From assembly GCA_964517355.1 (NCBI GenBank), contig CAZFCK010000217.1:1-8183 (forward strand): a stretch of 8,183 nucleotides of DNA, read 5' to 3'. The position numbers and the translations under genes are program-made. Positions 6,257-8,183 of this stretch are shown here, piece after piece. Below the pieces are notes generated by a model, which was not told where the DNA came from, did no database searches, and saw nothing but the letters and a program-made list of their open reading frames with translations. Every line of letters begins with the position of its first letter. Position 1 is the first letter of the stretch. Source of the DNA: CAZFCK01 sp964517355 (GTDB taxonomy: Bacteria > Desulfobacterota > Desulfovibrionia > Desulfovibrionales > Desulfovibrionaceae).

Positions 6257-7560
6257 CCCTCTACCCTGTCGGGATAATGAAATATTTTTCCTTCATAATT
6301 ACGCAGCAGCAAATTGCCGTCCGCATCGTGTCCAAGTGAAGTTTCGGGAAGCAGCGGAATCTTGCCACCGCCACCGGGAGCGTCCACAACGTAATGCGGC
6401 ACGGCATACCCCGTGGTGTGTCCACGAAGCCCCTTGATCATCTCCAACCCCGTGCTCACCGGCGTGCGGAAGTGCGCGCTGCCGCATATGGGATCGCACT
6501 GGTACAGATAATAGGGGCGCACGCGCATCCGCATGAGACCCTGATAAAGCCTGGTGAGGGTCGGGACGCTGTCGTTGACGCCCTTGAGAAGCACTGTCTG
6601 GCTCCCCAAAGGTATGCCGGCGTCGGCCAGACGCTCGCAAGCCTCGCCCATTTCCGGGGTCAGCTCTTCCGGATGCGTACAATGCAGACTCAACCACAAG
6701 GGATGATATTTCCGCAACATACGCACCAACTGCTTTGTGATGCGCTGCGGCAACACTGCGGGAACCTTGGTGCCGATACGCACCACCTCCACGGACTTGA
6801 TGCGGCGCAGGCTGGCCAGCAGCCACTCCAGGGCCTCGTCGGGCATGGTCAGGGGATCGCCCCCGGATATGAGCACGTCCCGCACCTCCGGCGCGGACGC
6901 GATGTAATCCAGCCCGGCCTGCAACTGGGCGCGGGACGCGGGGCCCTTTCGCCGTCCCACAAGCCGCGAGCGCGTGCAATAACGGCAATAGGCCGAACAA
7001 TAATCCGTGGCCAGAAAAAGCACCCTGTCGGGATAGCGATGCACCAACCCGGGCAAGGGGCTGTCATGATCCTCGGCCAGGGGATCCTCGGCCTCGCCCG
7101 GGGCGCGCTCAAGTTCCCGCACCGTGGGCACCATGCAGCGTCTGAGCGCATGCTGCGCGTTATCCGGATCGATGAGCCCCAGATAATACGGAGTCACGGC
7201 CACGGGCAGAGTCCCGCGCCCTGTGGCGGAAGGACGGCAAGCGGCGTCCTCCTCCGCGCTCAAATGCAACACCCGTTCGAGCTGCGCGTGGCTTGTCACC
7301 CTGTTGGCCAGTTGCCAACGCCAGTCGTTCCATTGCGAACGGGTGGCAAAAGGAAAATAGGTTTTGCGAAAGGCCGCGGCGGCCGCGCTATGCACAAAAG
7401 ATTGAACAGGGGCGCGTCTGACTTCAGCGGCAATGGTCAGGGCCGGCAATGTCGTGCGTCTCTTGACCTCCGGCATGGGCAGGGAAACGACATGAATCGG
7501 GGCGTGCAACGCCGCCCCAGGGGGCTCTTCGGCAGGGCCGAACTCCATGTGCGTGCTCAT
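6253..7560 (-). CDS. kamA: lysine 2,3-aminomutase (KamA family radical SAM)
   Basis: 435-residue PLP-dependent radical SAM enzyme converting L-lysine to L-beta-lysine in the cytoplasm. Residues 77-106 (QWNDWRWQLANRV..., LSAEED) are the KamA N-terminal helix region; TPYYLGLIDP (123-132) follows. The 4Fe-4S cluster cysteines are C188, C192 and C195 in DYCSAYCRYC, SAM is bound by SGGDPL (232-237), and PLP by K400 in DAPGGGGK. D356 (YQCD) and D393 (VVDAPG) are 37 apart, with K400 seven after D393, the same spacing as D293, D330 and K337 of the clostridial enzyme; these aspartates hold the lysine side-chain amine, whereas glutamate 2,3-aminomutases replace them. Length and the C-terminal domain separate it from short EpmB proteins. 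Start 7560 has AGAGGAG only 3 bases upstream; ATG 7548 is an alternative with a 15-base gap. First gene of the coupled operon; residues 1-60 are a poorly conserved extension. Confidence 0.95.
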   Translation of the reverse strand: MSTHMEFGPAEEPPGAALHAPIHVVSLPMPEVKRRTTLPALTIAAEVRRAPVQSFVHSAAAAAFRKTYFPFATRSQWNDWRWQLANRVTSHAQLERVLHLSAEEDAACRPSATGRGTLPVAVTPYYLGLIDPDNAQHALRRCMVPTVRELERAPGEAEDPLAEDHDSPLPGLVHRYPDRVLFLATDYCSAYCRYCTRSRLVGRRKGPASRAQLQAGLDYIASAPEVRDVLISGGDPLTMPDEALEWLLASLRRIKSVEVVRIGTKVPAVLPQRITKQLVRMLRKYHPLWLSLHCTHPEELTPEMGEACERLADAGIPLGSQTVLLKGVNDSVPTLTRLYQGLMRMRVRPYYLYQCDPICGSAHFRTPVSTGLEMIKGLRGHTTGYAVPHYVVDAPGGGGKIPLLPETSLGHDADGNLLLRNYEGKIFHYPDRVEG

Positions 7561-7575
7561 GGACTCCTCTTTTAC

Positions 7576-7590
7576 GGCGCAATCAGCGCC
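7576..7590 (-). other. small hairpin in the kamA leader
   Basis: GGCGC-TGATT-GCGCC on the minus strand, a perfect 5-bp stem with a 5-base loop. It ends 5 bases before the kamA Shine-Dalgarno (7570-7564). It is short and not followed by a clean T tract, so a role in translation or mRNA processing is more likely than termination. Could be chance. Confidence 0.45.
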
Positions 7591-7606
7591 TTTACATGAC
7601 AGTTGC

Positions 7607-7624
7607 GAGGTGTTGCCGCACCTC
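7607..7624 (-). other. hairpin at the end of the OB-fold gene
   Basis: GAGGTG-CGGCAA-CACCTC read on the minus strand: a perfect 6-bp stem with a 6-base loop. It begins within the stop codon of the OB-fold gene (TGA 7625-7623). There is no T tract, so it is at most a weak or attenuating terminator between that gene and kamA. It may instead be an mRNA processing or stability element. Confidence 0.45.
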
Positions 7625-7901
7625 AGGATGAAAAGGCCTTTTCCTCGAAACGAATGACCTCGAGCAGCTCCACGCCCTTGGTGCGCCGCAATATCCCGTG
7701 AATCTCCACATGCTTGCCGCAATAAGGAATCAGGGCGTCCCCCTGAATGCTTTTCTTCACGCGATAATCACGTTCACCTTTGCTGGAAAGCAGCACGTTG
7801 GTAACGTTATTGCTCTCGTCCCAGCCCCATGGGCAGACTATGCCTTGCACCACTACGGACTCGGTTTGCTCTTGCTCTTTACCCACGGCCTTAATCTCCA
7901 T
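7623..7901 (-). CDS. small OB-fold-like protein, function unknown
   Basis: 92 residues, cytoplasmic. After a polar start (1-14), residues 15-86 alternate strands in an OB-like pattern: SVVVQGIVCPWGWDESNN, NVLLSSKGERDYRV, ALIPYCGKHVEIHGILRR, VELLEVIRFEE. The pattern of a G-rich first strand, a central loop and a V-E-I-H-G-x-L-R strand recalls nucleic-acid-binding or single-domain OB proteins, but no specific family is recognised. Two cysteines (C23, C61) have no metal-site pattern. I chose ATG 7901, though its Shine-Dalgarno is weak; ATG 7976 would add a hydrophobic N-terminus but lies upstream of the predicted transcription start and also has no ribosome site. The gap to kamA is 62 bases, so cotranscription with the beta-lysine operon is possible but not shown. 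Confidence 0.72.
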   Translation of the reverse strand: MEIKAVGKEQEQTESVVVQGIVCPWGWDESNNVTNVLLSSKGERDYRVKKSIQGDALIPYCGKHVEIHGILRRTKGVELLEVIRFEEKAFSS

Positions 7902-7924
7902 GGCTGATCGTAGCCTGTTTCTAT

Positions 7925-7952
7925 TTTTGGCAAAGCAAAGCCTGGGCCAAAA
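7925..7952. promoter_or_regulatory. spaced dyad TTTTGGC-N14-GCCAAAA (possible operator)
   Basis: A perfect 7-base inverted repeat (7925-7931 and 7946-7952) separated by 14 bases. The half-site centres are 21 bp apart, two helical turns, as for a dimeric repressor. It lies between the candidate promoter and the start of the OB-fold gene, where a bound protein would block transcription. As RNA it could instead fold into a weak stem. No regulator is encoded in the window. Confidence 0.35.
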
Positions 7953-7977
7953 CAGCAACCATATGAATTTTATCAAT

Positions 7978-8006
7978 TTTATAGCGACAGAAAAAACAAA
8001 TCGGAA
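7978..8006 (-). promoter_or_regulatory. candidate sigma70 promoter for the OB-fold gene and possibly the operon
   Basis: On the minus strand TTCCGA (8006-8001), 17 bases, TATAAA (7983-7978). The -10 is good and the -35 is poor. The surrounding 7950-8010 is the most AT-rich stretch of the window. Transcription would begin near 7971, with a leader of about 70 bases. No better promoter was seen in the 62-base gap before kamA. Confidence 0.4.
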
Positions 8007-8076
8007 CTTTGCCTTCTGAAAAAAGGCGAATATGCGTACAGGCAGGACCTAACTGGAGAAAATCGGGGCAACGGAG

Positions 8077-8101
8077 GGGGCGTTCCTCAGAAAAACGCCC
8101 C
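8077..8101. repeat. GC-rich inverted repeat (hairpin)
   Basis: GGGGCGTT (8077-8084) and AACGCCCC (8094-8101) are perfect complements around a 9-base loop. It could be a terminator stem for a gene beyond the right edge, but neither side has a T tract, so the role is open. Confidence 0.65.
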
Positions 8102-8133
8102 TGCGGGAGGGTGTGCAAGCGGCATCACGCGCT

Positions 8134-8168
8134 AGAGCATCTCACGCTTGAAAAGCGCTAGATGCTCT
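8134..8168. repeat. long imperfect palindrome, REP-like intergenic repeat
   Basis: AGAGCATCT (8134-8142) pairs with AGATGCTCT (8160-8168); inside, after a 2x2 mismatch, CGCTT (8145-8149) pairs with AAGCG (8153-8157) around the loop GAA. The result is a 35-base hairpin with 14 pairs. The flanking GCGCTAGA also recurs directly (8130-8137 and 8155-8162, with GCGCTAGA in both). Such near-symmetric intergenic palindromes are often dispersed repeats; copy number cannot be seen from one window. Confidence 0.7.
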
Positions 8169-8183
8169 TATGCATTTCCCTGG

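Larger units (their letters stand above)
7902..8183. other. non-coding region upstream of the OB-fold gene
   Basis: 282 bases with no convincing gene. From left to right it holds the spaced dyad, an AT-rich promoter-like stretch, a weak inverted repeat GCCTT...AAGGC (8011-8027), the GGGGCGTT hairpin (8077-8101) and the long imperfect palindrome (8134-8168). A 65-codon frame at 7921-8118 has no coding character. Confidence 0.7.

Noticed and set aside
6253..7560. EpmB-type (EF-P lysine) aminomutase
   Set aside because: EpmB proteins are shorter and lack the C-terminal region present here; there is no EF-P or EpmA gene in the window.
1749..7560. N-acetylglutaminylglutamine amide osmolyte cluster
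   Set aside because: That system needs an asparagine synthetase-like amidotransferase and a GNAT-ATP-grasp fusion; here the fusion is GNAT-deacetylase and no amidotransferase is present.
6394..7599. Plus-strand open frame of 401 codons
   Set aside because: It lies opposite kamA, which has full radical SAM, PLP and substrate motifs; the translation resembles no protein.
8011..8027. GCCTT...AAGGC as a terminator
   Set aside because: The stem has only 5 pairs and its T-rich stretch is in the loop on the minus strand, not after the stem.
7921..8118. 65-codon minus-strand frame upstream of the OB-fold gene
   Set aside because: It spans the promoter-like AT-rich stretch and the GGGGCGTT hairpin, and has no coding pattern.
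1..8183. CRISPR array, tRNA, rRNA, transposase or prophage genes
   Set aside because: No regularly spaced repeats, cloverleaf sequence, transposase motif or phage gene was seen on either strand.

Overview
The window reads as a GC-rich bacterial chromosome segment in which every convincing gene lies on the minus strand. Gene content and style (a lysine 2,3-aminomutase of the KamA type, an acetylpolyamine-deacetylase-like protein, paired ATP-grasp ligases) would fit a Desulfovibrio-like member of the old Deltaproteobacteria. That placement is an impression, not a proof: there is no rRNA or other phylogenetic marker here.

Layout in the direction of transcription (right to left). 8183-7902: non-coding, with two inverted-repeat structures (8134-8168 and 8077-8101), a candidate sigma70 promoter (8006-7978) and a spaced dyad (7952-7925). 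7901-7623: a small OB-fold-like protein. 7622-7561: a short spacer with two hairpins. Then a compact six-gene block: kamA (7560-6253), a 64-residue charged protein (6256-6062), ATP-grasp ligase A (6084-5050), ATP-grasp ligase B (5039-4005), a GNAT acetyltransferase fused to an HDAC/acetylpolyamine-amidohydrolase-like domain (4018-2258), and a stand-alone GNAT acetyltransferase (2258-1749). The junctions are ATGA overlap, 23-bp overlap, 10-bp gap, 14-bp overlap and a one-base TGATG overlap, so the six genes are almost certainly one translationally coupled operon. Finally malQ (1632-139), a 4-alpha-glucanotransferase with its own promoter-like sequence in the 1666-1748 gap, followed by 138 non-coding bases.

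How the genes may work together: KamA keeps the two aspartates that select lysine, so it should make L-beta-lysine. Two ATP-grasp enzymes that lack the housekeeping D-Ala-D-Ala ligase signature could join carboxylates to amines, for example beta-lysine to another amino acid or to the coupled small protein. Two acetyltransferase domains and one amine deacetylase domain could add and remove an N-acetyl group. The inferred product is a beta-lysine-derived, N-acetylated or transiently acetyl-protected small peptide or osmolyte. I know of no described pathway with exactly this set; this is the main candidate for an undescribed system. malQ looks like an unrelated glycogen/maltodextrin gene.
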